Assembly: GCA_016711125.1 (NCBI GenBank)
Contig: JADJTQ010000012.1
Coordinates: 640,031 to 704,030, forward strand
Source of the DNA: Saprospiraceae bacterium
GTDB taxonomy: Bacteria > Bacteroidota > Bacteroidia > Chitinophagales > Saprospiraceae
Direction: 5' to 3'
Length of the DNA: 64,000 bases
Part shown: positions 39,970 to 49,810 of the stretch, piece by piece
Position numbering within the stretch: position 1 is the stretch's first letter
Layout of the letters: each line of letters opens with the position of its first letter
The notes under the pieces: model-generated
Told to the model about the DNA's origin: nothing
Seen by the model: the letters and a program-made list of their open reading frames with translations, nothing else
The model's database searches: none
Position numbers and translations under genes: made by a program

Positions 39970-40806
39970 ATGCAGGAAATACTAGATCGAATAGAAAATG
40001 CATATTCATTTATTGAAGAAAAAACCGGAGGTTTAAGGATAGGGAGGGGTATTATTCTGGGCTCAGGTTTTTCCGAGTGGAGCAATCAATTAAAGCATCT
40101 TTACAATATTCCCTATTCCGACATTCCCGGATTTCCCACCACAAGTGTCGCGGGCCATGATGGTAACCTAATCATTGCAGAGGTCAATGGCATTCCTTTG
40201 ATCATTATGCAGGGTAGGTTTCACTATTATGAGGGTCATTCGATGCCTACCCTCAGTATTCCGGTTAGGGTTTTCAAGAAGCTGGGGGTCAACACCCTGA
40301 TCCTCACCAATGCCTCAGGCTCCATCAACAAACATTATCTTCCCGGCGATCTGATGATCATTAGGGATCACATTAACCTGGTTCAAAACAATCCGCTGAT
40401 TGGCCGTAATACACAGGCCTATGGAACGAGATTTCCAGATGCCAGCGAGGTATATGACCGGGATTTGCATGATAAAGCCTTGAGGGTAGCAAACGAACTA
40501 GGGCTGACCGCCCACAGTGGTGTTTATGTTTTTACTTCAGGTCCCGCTTTTGAGACACCAGCCGAAATCAGAATGATGCGGGTAATTGGTGCAGATGCGG
40601 TAGGGATGTCGACTGTACCTGAAGCGATTACTGCTTGCCATGCAAGTATTGACGTATTAGGCCTATCATTGATCGCCAATCTCGGTTCAGGTATGGCAGA
40701 TCATGCTTTGACTCACGAAGATGTCATGCGTACGATGGATAAAGTGGCACCAAAACTTCATTTCTTTCTAGAGAAATTGATGGATTTGACTTCTGAGACA
40801 TCCTAA
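39970..40806 (+). CDS. punA: Purine nucleoside phosphorylase
   Basis: A 278-residue trimeric-type PNP. Motifs: IILGSGFSEWSNQL (phosphate loop), GRFHYYEGHSM (His), TNASGSINKHYLPGDLMII, FTSGPAFETPAEIRMMRVIGADAVGMSTVPEA (base-binding Glu and Met). It converts purine nucleosides to base and ribose (or deoxyribose) 1-phosphate. It sits between the CNT transporter and the pyrimidine phosphorylase. Confidence 0.93.
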   Translation: MQEILDRIENAYSFIEEKTGGLRIGRGIILGSGFSEWSNQLKHLYNIPYSDIPGFPTTSVAGHDGNLIIAEVNGIPLIIMQGRFHYYEGHSMPTLSIPVRVFKKLGVNTLILTNASGSINKHYLPGDLMIIRDHINLVQNNPLIGRNTQAYGTRFPDASEVYDRDLHDKALRVANELGLTAHSGVYVFTSGPAFETPAEIRMMRVIGADAVGMSTVPEAITACHASIDVLGLSLIANLGSGMADHALTHEDVMRTMDKVAPKLHFFLEKLMDLTSETS

Positions 40807-40836
40807 GGGCATCATCAATTCTCAAATGATCATCTT

Positions 40837-42138
40837 ATGAGTATCATTGAATTAATTGTAAAAAAGAGGGATGGAGGGGCTTTTAGTACCAGTGAGATCC
40901 ATCAACTGATAGCTTTTATCTGTGATCCTTCAATTCCGGATTTTCAGATCAGTGCGATACTCATGGCCATTTATCTCAAGGGAATGAATGAGAGAGAGGT
41001 GGTTGATCTAACTCTGGCAATGGCCCATTCCGGTGACTCATTGGATTTTGGCACGATAGAAGGCATTGTGGTTGATAAACATAGCACGGGAGGGGTTGGA
41101 GACAAAACATCACTGGTGTTGATGCCCCTGGTGGCTGCTGCTGGCCTCAAAGTGGCAAAAATATCAGGACGAGGACTTGGACATACTGGTGGCACACTTG
41201 ACAAGTTGAGTGTTTTTGAAGGGTTTCGATACGATCTAACTAAGGACGAAATCATTACGGGTGTGCAATCCAGGGGAATTGTATTGACCGGTCAGACTGA
41301 TCATATGGTACCTGCTGATATGCGAATGTATGCTCTTCGGGATCTGACAGCTACCGTTGACGCTTTACCTTTGATTGCAAGTAGCATTATGAGTAAGAAA
41401 ATTGCTGCTGGAGCACAAGCTATCCTGCTGGATGTCAAGGTCGGTTCGGGCGCTATATTCAGCAACATTGACCGGGCGCGTCAACTTGCCAGGATTATGG
41501 TGTCAATAGGGCGGTCTCTGGATATTCCAACCAAGGCCATTTTGACCGATATGAATGCTCCACTAGGTCGTGCGGTAGGAAATGCACTTGAGGTAAAAGA
41601 AGCCATCGAGACATTGCAAGGAGGCGGTAATCGTCAACTGAAGGATCTCTGCCTTTATTTGGGATCTAAACTATTGGTATTGTCAGGTAAAATATCTAGC
41701 TCACAAGATGCTACAAATCAATTAGATATGCTTATCAAGTCTGGTAAAGCTTTAAATCAATTGAAAGTAATGGTTGAAGGCCAGGGTGGTAAAAGCGAAT
41801 ATATAAACCACCCTGAAAAGATTCTTCTATCTCCTCTCCAACTTACCCTAAAGGCAAGTCAATCGGGTTATATTCAATCAATCCATGCTCAAAAAATTGG
41901 CAGGGGCTCAATGTATTCTGGTGCCGGGAGGGTACATAAAGATGACAAGCTGGATCTCGGTGCCGGCATTTTACTTCATAAAGATTCGGGTGATTTTGTT
42001 CATGTCGGTGAGGCTCTCCTTACCATCTATGCGTCCCATCAAGTGAAACTGGAAAATGCGATGGATGCAGTGCGTGATGCCTTCGCAATCAACACAACAG
42101 AACCAGAACTCGAACCACTAATTAAAGAAGAGCTCTAA
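40837..42138 (+). CDS. deoA: Pyrimidine-nucleoside/thymidine phosphorylase
   Basis: A 433-residue enzyme with the family signature SGRGLGHTGGTLDKLSV and phosphate-binding DKHSTGGVGDKTSL. The N-terminal alpha domain (ELIVKKRDGGAFSTSEIHQLIAF) and C-terminal PYNP_C (GRGSMYSGAGRVHKDDKLDLGAGI) are complete. It releases deoxyribose 1-phosphate from deoxyuridine/thymidine. The product feeds the deoC operon that faces it 10 bases away. Confidence 0.92.
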   Translation: MSIIELIVKKRDGGAFSTSEIHQLIAFICDPSIPDFQISAILMAIYLKGMNEREVVDLTLAMAHSGDSLDFGTIEGIVVDKHSTGGVGDKTSLVLMPLVAAAGLKVAKISGRGLGHTGGTLDKLSVFEGFRYDLTKDEIITGVQSRGIVLTGQTDHMVPADMRMYALRDLTATVDALPLIASSIMSKKIAAGAQAILLDVKVGSGAIFSNIDRARQLARIMVSIGRSLDIPTKAILTDMNAPLGRAVGNALEVKEAIETLQGGGNRQLKDLCLYLGSKLLVLSGKISSSQDATNQLDMLIKSGKALNQLKVMVEGQGGKSEYINHPEKILLSPLQLTLKASQSGYIQSIHAQKIGRGSMYSGAGRVHKDDKLDLGAGILLHKDSGDFVHVGEALLTIYASHQVKLENAMDAVRDAFAINTTEPELEPLIKEEL

Positions 42139-42148
42139 TATATTGAAT

Positions 42149-43048
42149 CTACTTTCCCACAGGATGCCAGGTGGTTTTGACTTCCTGAGTATCCATGATT
42201 TGATAGGGATCTGGAGGATGCAACTGACCTGATCGAATCACCACCCTAAGAATGTGAGCGGCTCCAGTCGACTGTAACTCGCGGACTTCTGACGGCGTGC
42301 CTGCAACGCCAATAACTGCATTAACATCCAAATGAGAAGCAAAATGAGCTATCAACTCGCTCCTCAGTCCCGTAAGCACATTTACTACTCCTGCCGGCAG
42401 ATCTGAGGTCTCCAGAACTTCTGCAAAATTGATGGCCCAGGTGGTAGCTTCGGGAGGCAGCAGGAGTACAGCCGTATTAGCTCCTGCCAAAACAGGCATT
42501 AAATGCGAAACCAAAGAAAGAAGGCCTACATCAGACGGATAAACAATGCCTACGACACCCATTGGCTCCGGAACTGAAAAATTAAAATGAGGAGTGGCCA
42601 CTGGGTTCACCGTGCTAAAAACCTGGGTATATTTGTCACACCAGCCTGCATAATAGACTATACGATCTATGGTGTCATCCAACTCCAGATTGGCCTGATT
42701 AGATGAAAGGCCCGATTGGATTAGATCGGTGGCTAACTGCATTTTTCGACCTTCCAGCATTTCAGCCATTCGGTATAAAATTTGTGACCGGTTGTAAGCA
42801 CTTCTACTACTCCATCCATTGACCGCTGACCTGGCAGCTACCACGGCATTTCTATAGTCTTTGCCAGAGGCATGACATGTATTTATAGTCGTTCCATCAA
42901 TAAGTTGTACCGGAAGATATCTGCCTGATTCCGTGCGGGGAAATTGTCCACCTATATAGAGCTTAAAAGTCTTTGACACTGCAATCCTTCCTTTAACCGA
43001 AGTTTCTTTGGTCACTTCTCCTGTTGATGTTTCGTTTTTCGATTTCAT
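42149..43048 (-). CDS. Aldehyde dehydrogenase-like protein, lacks catalytic domain
   Basis: A 299-residue protein that matches only the NAD-binding half of aldehyde dehydrogenases (QFPRTESGRYLPV, MAEMLEGRKMQLATDLIQSG, VPEPMGVVGIVYPSD, LPAGVVNVLTGL). The chain ends at TWHPVGK before the cysteine domain. The same truncated second ALDH next to deoC-ALDH is found in other genomes (family knowledge), so truncation is natural and a structural or regulatory subunit role is likely. Overlaps the upstream ALDH by 4 bases. Confidence 0.75.
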   Translation of the reverse strand: MKSKNETSTGEVTKETSVKGRIAVSKTFKLYIGGQFPRTESGRYLPVQLIDGTTINTCHASGKDYRNAVVAARSAVNGWSSRSAYNRSQILYRMAEMLEGRKMQLATDLIQSGLSSNQANLELDDTIDRIVYYAGWCDKYTQVFSTVNPVATPHFNFSVPEPMGVVGIVYPSDVGLLSLVSHLMPVLAGANTAVLLLPPEATTWAINFAEVLETSDLPAGVVNVLTGLRSELIAHFASHLDVNAVIGVAGTPSEVRELQSTGAAHILRVVIRSGQLHPPDPYQIMDTQEVKTTWHPVGK

Positions 43049-44532
43049 CGGTCTTCAAATTTTATATATGAGGCTAATCCGTGCAAGCCTCCTTCCCTAC
43101 CAATACCGCTTTCCTTGTAGCCTCCGAAAGGTGATGTCGGGTCAAATCTGTTATAGGTATTGGCCCAAACTATGCCAGCCTTCAATCCACTGGTCATTTT
43201 GAATATTTTGGAACCCTTGTCGGTCCAGACCCCTGCTGACAGTCCATAGAAGGTATTATTGGCCTTTTCGAGTGCTTCTTCAAGTGTCCTGAAAGTCTGA
43301 AGAGTAAGTACCGGACCAAATATTTCTTCCTGTACGATGGTATTGGATTGAGCTACGTTTGTAAAAAGACTTGGTCGACACCAATAGCCACTTCCTGACG
43401 GCAACTCGCAGCTACTTTGGTAAAGTTCAGTACCTTCAGCAAGACCCTTTTTTAGGTATTTCTTTATGCTCTTTAACTGGGCCGCTGAATTGATAGCTCC
43501 GATATCGGTATTCTTATCAAGAGGATCACCCACGATCAAAGTCTCCATCCTATCTTTTAGTTTACGGATCACTAAATCTGCCACCGATTCCTGTACAAGT
43601 AATCTTGATCCGGCACAGCAAACATGACCCTGATTGAAATAAATACCGTTGATAATACCTTCTACGGCCTGATCAATTGCCGCATCTTCCAAAATGATAT
43701 TTGCACCCTTACCTCCCAGTTCCAAGGTTAGTTTTTTATGGGTCCCAGCAAGCCTCTTCTGGATTAGTTTCCCGACTTCAGTAGAGCCTGTGAAAGCTAT
43801 CTTATCAATATCAGGATGCTCGACCATCATAGCTCCGGTATCACCTGCTCCAGTCAAAATATTAACGACTCCGGCTGGTAAACCTGCATCTCTAATGATC
43901 TCGGCCAATTTAAGAGCGGTCAGTGGAGTGGTCTCTGCCGGTTTAAGAACTACCGTATTTCCGGTAGCGAGTGCAGGCGCAATTTTCCATGCTGCCATCA
44001 GAAGGGGGAAATTCCAGGGAATAATCTGAGCGGCAACTCCCACCGGTTTTGGATTACGACCTGGGAAAGCATATTCAAGTTTGTCTGCCCAACCTGCATA
44101 GTAGAAAAAATGAGCGGAAGCCAATGGTACATCAATCGTTTTACTCTCTCTTATGGGTTTACCCCCATCCATACTTTCAATCACCGAAAACTCCCGCTCC
44201 CGCTCCTGAATTAAGCGAGCGATGCGAAAGAGGTATTTACCCCGGCTGGCCCCGCTAAGCGCCTGCCATGGGCCTAAGGCTTTGCGGGCTGATTGCACAG
44301 CCAAGTCAACATCTGCCTGACTTGCCCTGGCAATTTCAGCTATTTTTTTGCCCGTGGATGGATTTACTGTATTGAAGTATTTTCCATCAGCGGGAGGTAC
44401 AAACTTATTGTCAATAAATAAATCATATCCTTTTTGCAAACGAATGTGGCTGGCACTTTCAGGTGCTGCATCATATTGCCAGGTTGTATCAAATTGCAAT
44501 GAAAATGTATCTTTTGTTTTAGACATTATCAA
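43045..44532 (-). CDS. NAD-dependent aldehyde dehydrogenase
   Basis: A 495-residue ALDH with Rossmann motif FTGSTEVGKLIQ, catalytic glutamate ELGGKGANIIL and nucleophile GHVCCAGSRLLVQ (Cys in C-C-A-G). Terminal SPFGGYKESGIGREGG is conserved. In this operon it likely oxidises acetaldehyde or the C2 product of the DeoC reaction. Coupled by ATGA overlap to deoC upstream and to the short ALDH downstream. Confidence 0.92.
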   Translation of the reverse strand: MIMSKTKDTFSLQFDTTWQYDAAPESASHIRLQKGYDLFIDNKFVPPADGKYFNTVNPSTGKKIAEIARASQADVDLAVQSARKALGPWQALSGASRGKYLFRIARLIQEREREFSVIESMDGGKPIRESKTIDVPLASAHFFYYAGWADKLEYAFPGRNPKPVGVAAQIIPWNFPLLMAAWKIAPALATGNTVVLKPAETTPLTALKLAEIIRDAGLPAGVVNILTGAGDTGAMMVEHPDIDKIAFTGSTEVGKLIQKRLAGTHKKLTLELGGKGANIILEDAAIDQAVEGIINGIYFNQGHVCCAGSRLLVQESVADLVIRKLKDRMETLIVGDPLDKNTDIGAINSAAQLKSIKKYLKKGLAEGTELYQSSCELPSGSGYWCRPSLFTNVAQSNTIVQEEIFGPVLTLQTFRTLEEALEKANNTFYGLSAGVWTDKGSKIFKMTSGLKAGIVWANTYNRFDPTSPFGGYKESGIGREGGLHGLASYIKFEDR

Positions 44533-45425
44533 TCTTTTGAAAAATAATCCATGCTCTGGTAAACACCGGTTTCCTGCTTGACAATTTGCATCAAGAGATC
44601 ATTGGCCAGACTACTTGCTCCAAAGCGAAAATAGTCTTTCGTGAGCCACTGTTCTCCCAGAGTTTCCCTCAGTACTACTAAATATTGAAGGGCTAATTTG
44701 GCATTACTAATACCGCCAGCTGGTTTCATCCCAATCTTTCTGCCTGTGGCATAATAAAAGTCACGAATGGCCTCCAACATAACCAAGGTCACTGGCAAAG
44801 TAGCGGCTGGTTGAATCTTACCGGTACTTGTCTTAATAAAATCTGCCCCGGCATGCATTGCGATGTCGCTCGCTAAACGGATATTATCCAGAGTCGATAA
44901 TTCTCCCGTCTCCAAAATTACTTTTAGATGGGCCGTACCACATGCTTCCTTAATGCTTTGGATTTCATCAAAAACATAATGATAATTGCCCCGCAGAAAT
45001 TCACCCCTTGATATCACCATATCGACTTCATCAGCGCCCTCTCCTACTGCAAAACGTGTTTCATCCAACTTGACTTGTAAAGTGGATTGTCCACTGGGAA
45101 ATGCTGTCGCGACCGATGCCACTTTAATGTCAGAACCGGCTAATTGCTGCTTGGCGATTCCTACAAATGGTGCATATACACATACTGCCGCTACCTGAGG
45201 CAACCCTGGTAGTCTGTTGTGCAAGTGCCGGGCTTTTGCACATAATTGCCGCACCTTCCCAGGGGTATCGTCTCCTGACAATGTAGTTAAATCAATCATG
45301 CTCAATGCCAGTTTTAGTGCAAATACCTTGGAAGCCGTTTTAATGCTTCGGGTTTGTAGCCTGGCTATCCGTTCTTCAACACCCACTTGATCGATTACGG
45401 GCGATAAGGATCTGGTGATATTCAT
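44529..45425 (-). CDS. deoC: Deoxyribose-phosphate aldolase
   Basis: A 298-residue class I aldolase splitting deoxyribose 5-phosphate into glyceraldehyde 3-phosphate and acetaldehyde. The Schiff-base lysine lies in AGADFIKTSTGKIQ, with the second lysine region VILETGEL and GMKPAGGIS. VASVATAFPSGQS is the other conserved block. It is longer than the E. coli enzyme (~260) but matches the eukaryote-like branch. First gene of a three-gene overlapping operon. Confidence 0.93.
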   Translation of the reverse strand: MNITRSLSPVIDQVGVEERIARLQTRSIKTASKVFALKLALSMIDLTTLSGDDTPGKVRQLCAKARHLHNRLPGLPQVAAVCVYAPFVGIAKQQLAGSDIKVASVATAFPSGQSTLQVKLDETRFAVGEGADEVDMVISRGEFLRGNYHYVFDEIQSIKEACGTAHLKVILETGELSTLDNIRLASDIAMHAGADFIKTSTGKIQPAATLPVTLVMLEAIRDFYYATGRKIGMKPAGGISNAKLALQYLVVLRETLGEQWLTKDYFRFGASSLANDLLMQIVKQETGVYQSMDYFSKD

Positions 45426-45478
45426 ATTAAAGTAACTTTCTATGTCTTACAGTTTGGTAACAAGTATAATGCCAAGGA

Positions 45479-46015
45479 TCAGGGCAACCTACGGTCAATT
45501 TGACCTTCGTGCCGGCTGAGGTGATTGATAAAGAAATCAATCATCTGCAGAAGTGATAATCTTCCTGCAAAAGGGTGTTTGTATACTTGAAGGTCAAGCA
45601 ATTCTTCATTCAGATTTAGCAAATACGCCCCAAGATCGTCGCGATCAGCAAGCCACTTAATACGAAGATCTGACAAACTATATGACTCAAGCCGATCATC
45701 ACTGCGAACTGCTTTAGGCGCTCTAAATTTAAGCGGGAGAGCCAATGAAATTCGCAATAATAAAAACCTGGTTTGACTGACAAAGTAGCTTCGCTTAAGG
45801 GTCGGCTTGAAACTCAGCTTTTTTCGAACGTATTGCATAGAGAGCCTCTCACTTAACACTAAATGGGTCAGTACCTGGTTTACTGACCAAACATCTGATC
45901 TAGGTTGGCGATTCAAATCCTCATCACTATAGGCCGCTAGTTTATTTAAAAGCGCTAAAGTGCGGTTATGAAGTTCGTTGAGTTTATCACTCAACTGATC
46001 TTTTCTGTTGGATAG
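45479..46015 (-). CDS. DinB-like protein
   Basis: About 178 residues from the ATG at 46015 (MLSNRKDQLSDKLNELHNRT). DinB-2-type four-helix bundle: SDVWSVNQVLTHLVLSERLS carries the first metal-ligand His, and FFINHLSRHEGQIDRRLP carries the C-terminal H-x3-H pair. Metal-dependent thiol-transferase or hydrolase function is usual for the family; substrate unknown. A 12-codon upstream extension is possible. Confidence 0.8.
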   Translation of the reverse strand, partial: LSNRKDQLSDKLNELHNRTLALLNKLAAYSDEDLNRQPRSDVWSVNQVLTHLVLSERLSMQYVRKKLSFKPTLKRSYFVSQTRFLLLRISLALPLKFRAPKAVRSDDRLESYSLSDLRIKWLADRDDLGAYLLNLNEELLDLQVYKHPFAGRLSLLQMIDFFINHLSRHEGQIDRRLP

Positions 46016-46046
46016 CATAGAAAGTAAAAATAAGGTTTTTGTGGAG

Positions 46047-46175
46047 ATCAAACCCCGGCTTTACAAGTTGAGCTGCATTTGGGTGTATGGATCAAAACCC
46101 GGCTATAGATGCCGGGATCCCTCCTGTGGCTGGGTGAAGGGTCAAAACCCGGCTATAGAAGTCAGGCTGTTTTTC
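46047..46175. repeat. Degenerate triplicate repeat
   Basis: Three copies of a unit that begins ATCAAAACCCGGCTATAG (46047, 46092, 46141) and includes a CCCGGC...GCCGGG pairing. Units are about 50 bases. Hairpin-forming, non-coding. Confidence 0.6.
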
Positions 46176-46301
46176 AAAGACATAAACTGACCTAGCTGTT
46201 GAATTCGATTGCTTAACTTATGGAAACGTGAAATTCCGACTTCAATATGTGTCCGGGGGCAATTGAAAACTTAAATTAGCTGATTATAAATGAAGTAGCA
46301 A

Positions 46302-47913
46302 ATGTACATGAAGAATCCCCTGGCCATTTTGAAGATGGTTATATTGTTGATAATTCCATACTACTCATATCCGCAGGTGATGAAAGCCCCGGATCGCACT
46401 CGAGGTGAGGGGCCTTGGAATCAATTGATTATTCGGGGTGTCACATTAATAAATGGCAATGGAGCACCTCCTCGCGGTCCCATCGATATTGTTGTCGAAA
46501 ATAATGTCATTAAGAAGATTGTGGTGGTCGGTTACCCTGGAGTTGATATCGATCCGGATGGACGACCCAAGCTGGCTGAAGGAGGACATGAATTAGATTG
46601 CCAAGGCATGTATCTTTTACCAGGTTTTGTTGACATGCATGGTCACATCGGTGGCAAGGCGCAAGGCGCTGATGCAGAGTATGTTTTTAAACTCTGGATG
46701 GCGCATGGCATTACCACAATCCGCGAACCTTCCTGTGGGAATGGCCTGGACTGGGTTCTTGAACATCGTGAACGCAGTGCCAAGAATGAAATCACGGCTC
46801 CCCCGAATTAAAGCCTACACGGCGTTTGGGATGGGCGCCTCGGAAGAAATAAGTTCTCCGGAAATGGCAAGAGATTGGGTTAGGAAAAATGCCGCAAAGG
46901 GTGCCGATGGGATAAAATTTTTTGGAGCCGCCCCAGTTATTATGGCCGCTGCGCTTGAAGAAAACAAAAAACTTGGACTCCGCTCAGCTTGTCATCATGC
47001 CCAAATGGATGTGGGTCTTTGGAATGTATTGAACTCTGCGCGGGCAGGACTCACCAGTATGGAGCACTGGTATGGTTTGCCCGAGGCTCTCTTTACCGAT
47101 CGCACCGTGCAAGATTACCCTCTGGACTACAACTATCAAAATGAGCAGCACCGGTTTTCGGAAGCCGGAAAGCTTTGGCAACGAGCAGCAGTGCCCTATT
47201 CAGACCATTGGAACAAAGTGATGCAGCAATTACTCGATCTTGATTTTACTATAGATCCGACTTTTAATATCTATGAGGCCAGTCGTGATCTGCATCGTGC
47301 TCGCCGAGCCGAATGGCACGAAGAATACACGATGCCCTCCCTTTGGCGATTTTACCTTCCCAGCAAAATTAGTAACGGTAGCTACTGGCATTTTTGGGGT
47401 ACTGAAGAAGAAGTAGATTGGAAACGTAACTACCAGCTTTGGATGACTTTTATCAATGAATATAAAAATCGGGGAGGTCGCGTGACCGCTGGATCTGATT
47501 CGGGATTTATCTATCAGCTTTATGGGTTTGCTTACATCCGTGAACTGGAATTGTTGCGCGAGGCCGGTTTCCATCCTCTCGAAGTGATCCGGTCAGCGAC
47601 TTTAAATGGAGCGATTGCATTAGGCATGGAAAACGAGATCGGAACTGTCGAGGTGGGCAAGAAGGCCGATTTTGTGATCCTCGAAGAAAACCCGCTGCAA
47701 AACCTTAAAGTGCTTTATGGCACCGGGGCTATAAAATTAACTGATGACAATGAAGTGGTTAGGGTAGGTGGAGTAAAATACACGGTCAAGGATGGAATTA
47801 TCTATGACGCCAAACAACTGCTGGAAGATGTACGGGTGATGGTTGAGACCGCTAAGCTTAAAGAAGACTTTGAGATTCTACAACCAGGTGTTCCGGCTAA
47901 GGCAAAATCGTAG
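46302..47913 (+). CDS. Secreted amidohydrolase, one frameshift
   Basis: Signal-like start (LAILKMVILLIIPYYSYPQ). Amidohydrolase metal motif LPGFVDMHGHIGGK (H-x-H), then IKFFGAAPVIMAAALEE, second-shell HHAQMDVG, TSMEHWYGLPEAL and the fourth-ligand region AGSDSGFIYQL. The C-terminus has the typical GTVEVGKKADFVILEENP. An extra C in the C-run at ~46798 interrupts it; deleting it gives ITAPRIKAYTAFG. Total about 535 residues. Substrate unknown; imidazolonepropionase/dipeptidase-like relatives. Confidence 0.82.
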
Positions 47914-48056
47914 GTTTGTCCATCTGAGCCGTAAGAAAGCGTATTTCGAAATTGGATCAAGGAAAAAGGAATGGTGTAGTTTGATGGATGGGGGCTTAAA
48001 AAATAGTGCATTATTTTCTATATCCGCTTTCCTAATTTACCAAGTCATTTCAAGCC

Positions 48057-48078
48057 GGAGCATATAGATGCTCCTCTC
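48057..48078 (+). terminator. Terminator-like hairpin after amidohydrolase
   Basis: GGAGCAT-atag-ATGCTCC (48057-48074) followed by tctc, without a long T-run. Probably ends the amidohydrolase transcript. Confidence 0.4.
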
Positions 48079-48193
48079 ACAATTATAATTTAAACCTGTC
48101 TAGTTATACGGACACATTTACATTCCGCGGATTTAATAAAAGACGGTTTGCAATAAAAATTCAAATTTCTTATTCACCCTATAAATGTCAAAT

Positions 48194-49450
48194 TCATTCA
48201 TTTATTTTCATTGGATCAAAAACCCACATAAATGAATGCCGTAGATTTTCAGCAATAATAATTCTTCCATTTTTATCAGCGCAGATGACGCTGCACTGAG
48301 CGGTATTTTCCGGCCATCCCAGGCATTCCAGTGATCCAATCGAAGCATCATAACTCATGATCCATGAATTGTCCTCATCTCTCCCTCCCAGCATATATAA
48401 TATACCATCACCTCCATATGTGAGTGATTTCAGATTCCAATATTGAAAAGCCTTGCCTTTGTTGATTACCTTAGATGTTGATGGTTCAAACTTAAAGAGA
48501 AAGCCATCATTAATCGTTCCGCACCAAAAACCTCCATCATGACTTCTTATCGCGGAGGCGATGCCATTCTCATAGATCGGATCAGAATCCATACCTGTCT
48601 GGGCCGGGATGACTGCCCCTGTAAACACAGGTTTCTCATCTCCATAAGAAAGCCTGTAAATCCTGCCTCCCTCCAACGATGAATATGACGTCGCCGCACC
48701 TTTCATCTGTTCCTCTTTGACCATTTCAACCTCATTGCGATAATAAGTTGAAAAATAAACCGTCCCAGCATCGTCAAGCATCAATACCTTAGGCACTCCT
48801 CTCCATGAAACCCGTCCCAGGTCTTTGACCCTCCAGGGGGTCATGATTTCTCCAAAATCTTTTATTTTGTTTGTCGTTAGGTCAAACGAAAAAAGATGGC
48901 CTGCCGGGTAGGTTACGCCATAGATTTTGTTACGTTGCAAATCTACTGTGATGCAATTAATACCCTGACCTTGTGCAATCACCCCAAAATCTTCTATTTG
49001 ATTCGTTGTGGCGTTATATGAAAATAGGTGTCCCCCTTCATAAGATTGATCTGGATTGTCAAAGACTTCGTCGTAGGTTGATGTACATCCAATTAAAGTA
49101 TTTTCTATTCCAGGAGTTATATCGGTGATTGATGTTTGTCCGGAAATTTTAAAAGTCAGATTAAGCATATGATCCACTTTATCTCCATCAGTCCTGAAGA
49201 TGTGGCAGTTTTCAGCACCCCAGGTGGCTTTAGTACTCCCGTAGACCCAACCATCATCTAGCAGCACCATATCAGTGACGGCACTTTCACCGCCCTGAAT
49301 CGGTCCTTTTGGGCCATTGGAAATCAAGACTTTATTCACAATTGAATTTCGAGGTAGCCCACCCAGACGTTGTGCAAAAGTCACGGTCGAAATCAGCATG
49401 GAAGCTGACATCAGGATGGCACCACCAAAGAACGATCTGCTATTTTTCAT
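48194..49450 (-). CDS. Exported beta-propeller protein A
   Basis: A 418-residue secreted protein with signal peptide (FFGGAILMSASMLISTVTFAQ) and propeller-like repeats, for example VTDMVLLDDGWVYGSTKATWGAEN, GGHLFSYNATTNQIEDFGVIAQGQG and GGFWCGTINDGFLFKFEP. The repeat core is 'g-x-ll-y-d-x-x-t-x-x-i-x-d-l-g'. It is similar in plan to the protein at 49811-51127, from which it is separated by a tandem repeat, suggesting an old duplication. Function unknown. Confidence 0.6.
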   Translation of the reverse strand: MKNSRSFFGGAILMSASMLISTVTFAQRLGGLPRNSIVNKVLISNGPKGPIQGGESAVTDMVLLDDGWVYGSTKATWGAENCHIFRTDGDKVDHMLNLTFKISGQTSITDITPGIENTLIGCTSTYDEVFDNPDQSYEGGHLFSYNATTNQIEDFGVIAQGQGINCITVDLQRNKIYGVTYPAGHLFSFDLTTNKIKDFGEIMTPWRVKDLGRVSWRGVPKVLMLDDAGTVYFSTYYRNEVEMVKEEQMKGAATSYSSLEGGRIYRLSYGDEKPVFTGAVIPAQTGMDSDPIYENGIASAIRSHDGGFWCGTINDGFLFKFEPSTSKVINKGKAFQYWNLKSLTYGGDGILYMLGGRDEDNSWIMSYDASIGSLECLGWPENTAQCSVICADKNGRIIIAENLRHSFMWVFDPMKINE

Positions 49451-49533
49451 TTACTAAATTTTTTAGGTCTTCGCCGTTTTTAGTACGTAACTTTTGAATT
49501 GTTCGCTTTTGAAAAAGTTTATTGACCACCTAA

Positions 49534-49800
49534 AGCCTAAACCAAAGATTTAGATCCTCGGCTCTCCTTCTCGCAGGATCAACTCTCTTAAATTATGAAT
49601 TACCTTTCCACTAATTACCCAATCAACGACTTAACTAATTAACTACTTAACCAATCACTTACTTGACTAAAAATCCTAAACCGAGGATTTAGATCCTCGG
49701 CTTTCCTTTTTCCCATGAGATCAACTTTCCCAGATTATTGATTTACCTTTCCACTAATTACCCATTCAACGACTTAACTAATTAACTACTTAACCACTTA
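49534..49800. repeat. 140-base tandem direct repeat between propeller genes
   Basis: Two copies (49534-~49660, 49674-49800) share CCTAAACC-AGATTTAGATCC-TCGGCT and CGACTTAACTAATTAACTAC, period 140. Each contains the hairpin CCGAGGATTT-AGATCCTCGG (one copy degenerate, AAAGATTTAGATCCTCGG). The spacing suits a recent duplication. Confidence 0.75.
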
Positions 49801-49810
49801 ACTAATTAAA

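Noticed and set aside
46047..46175. CRISPR-like triple repeat
   Set aside because: Only three degenerate units with no unique spacers of even length and no cas genes.
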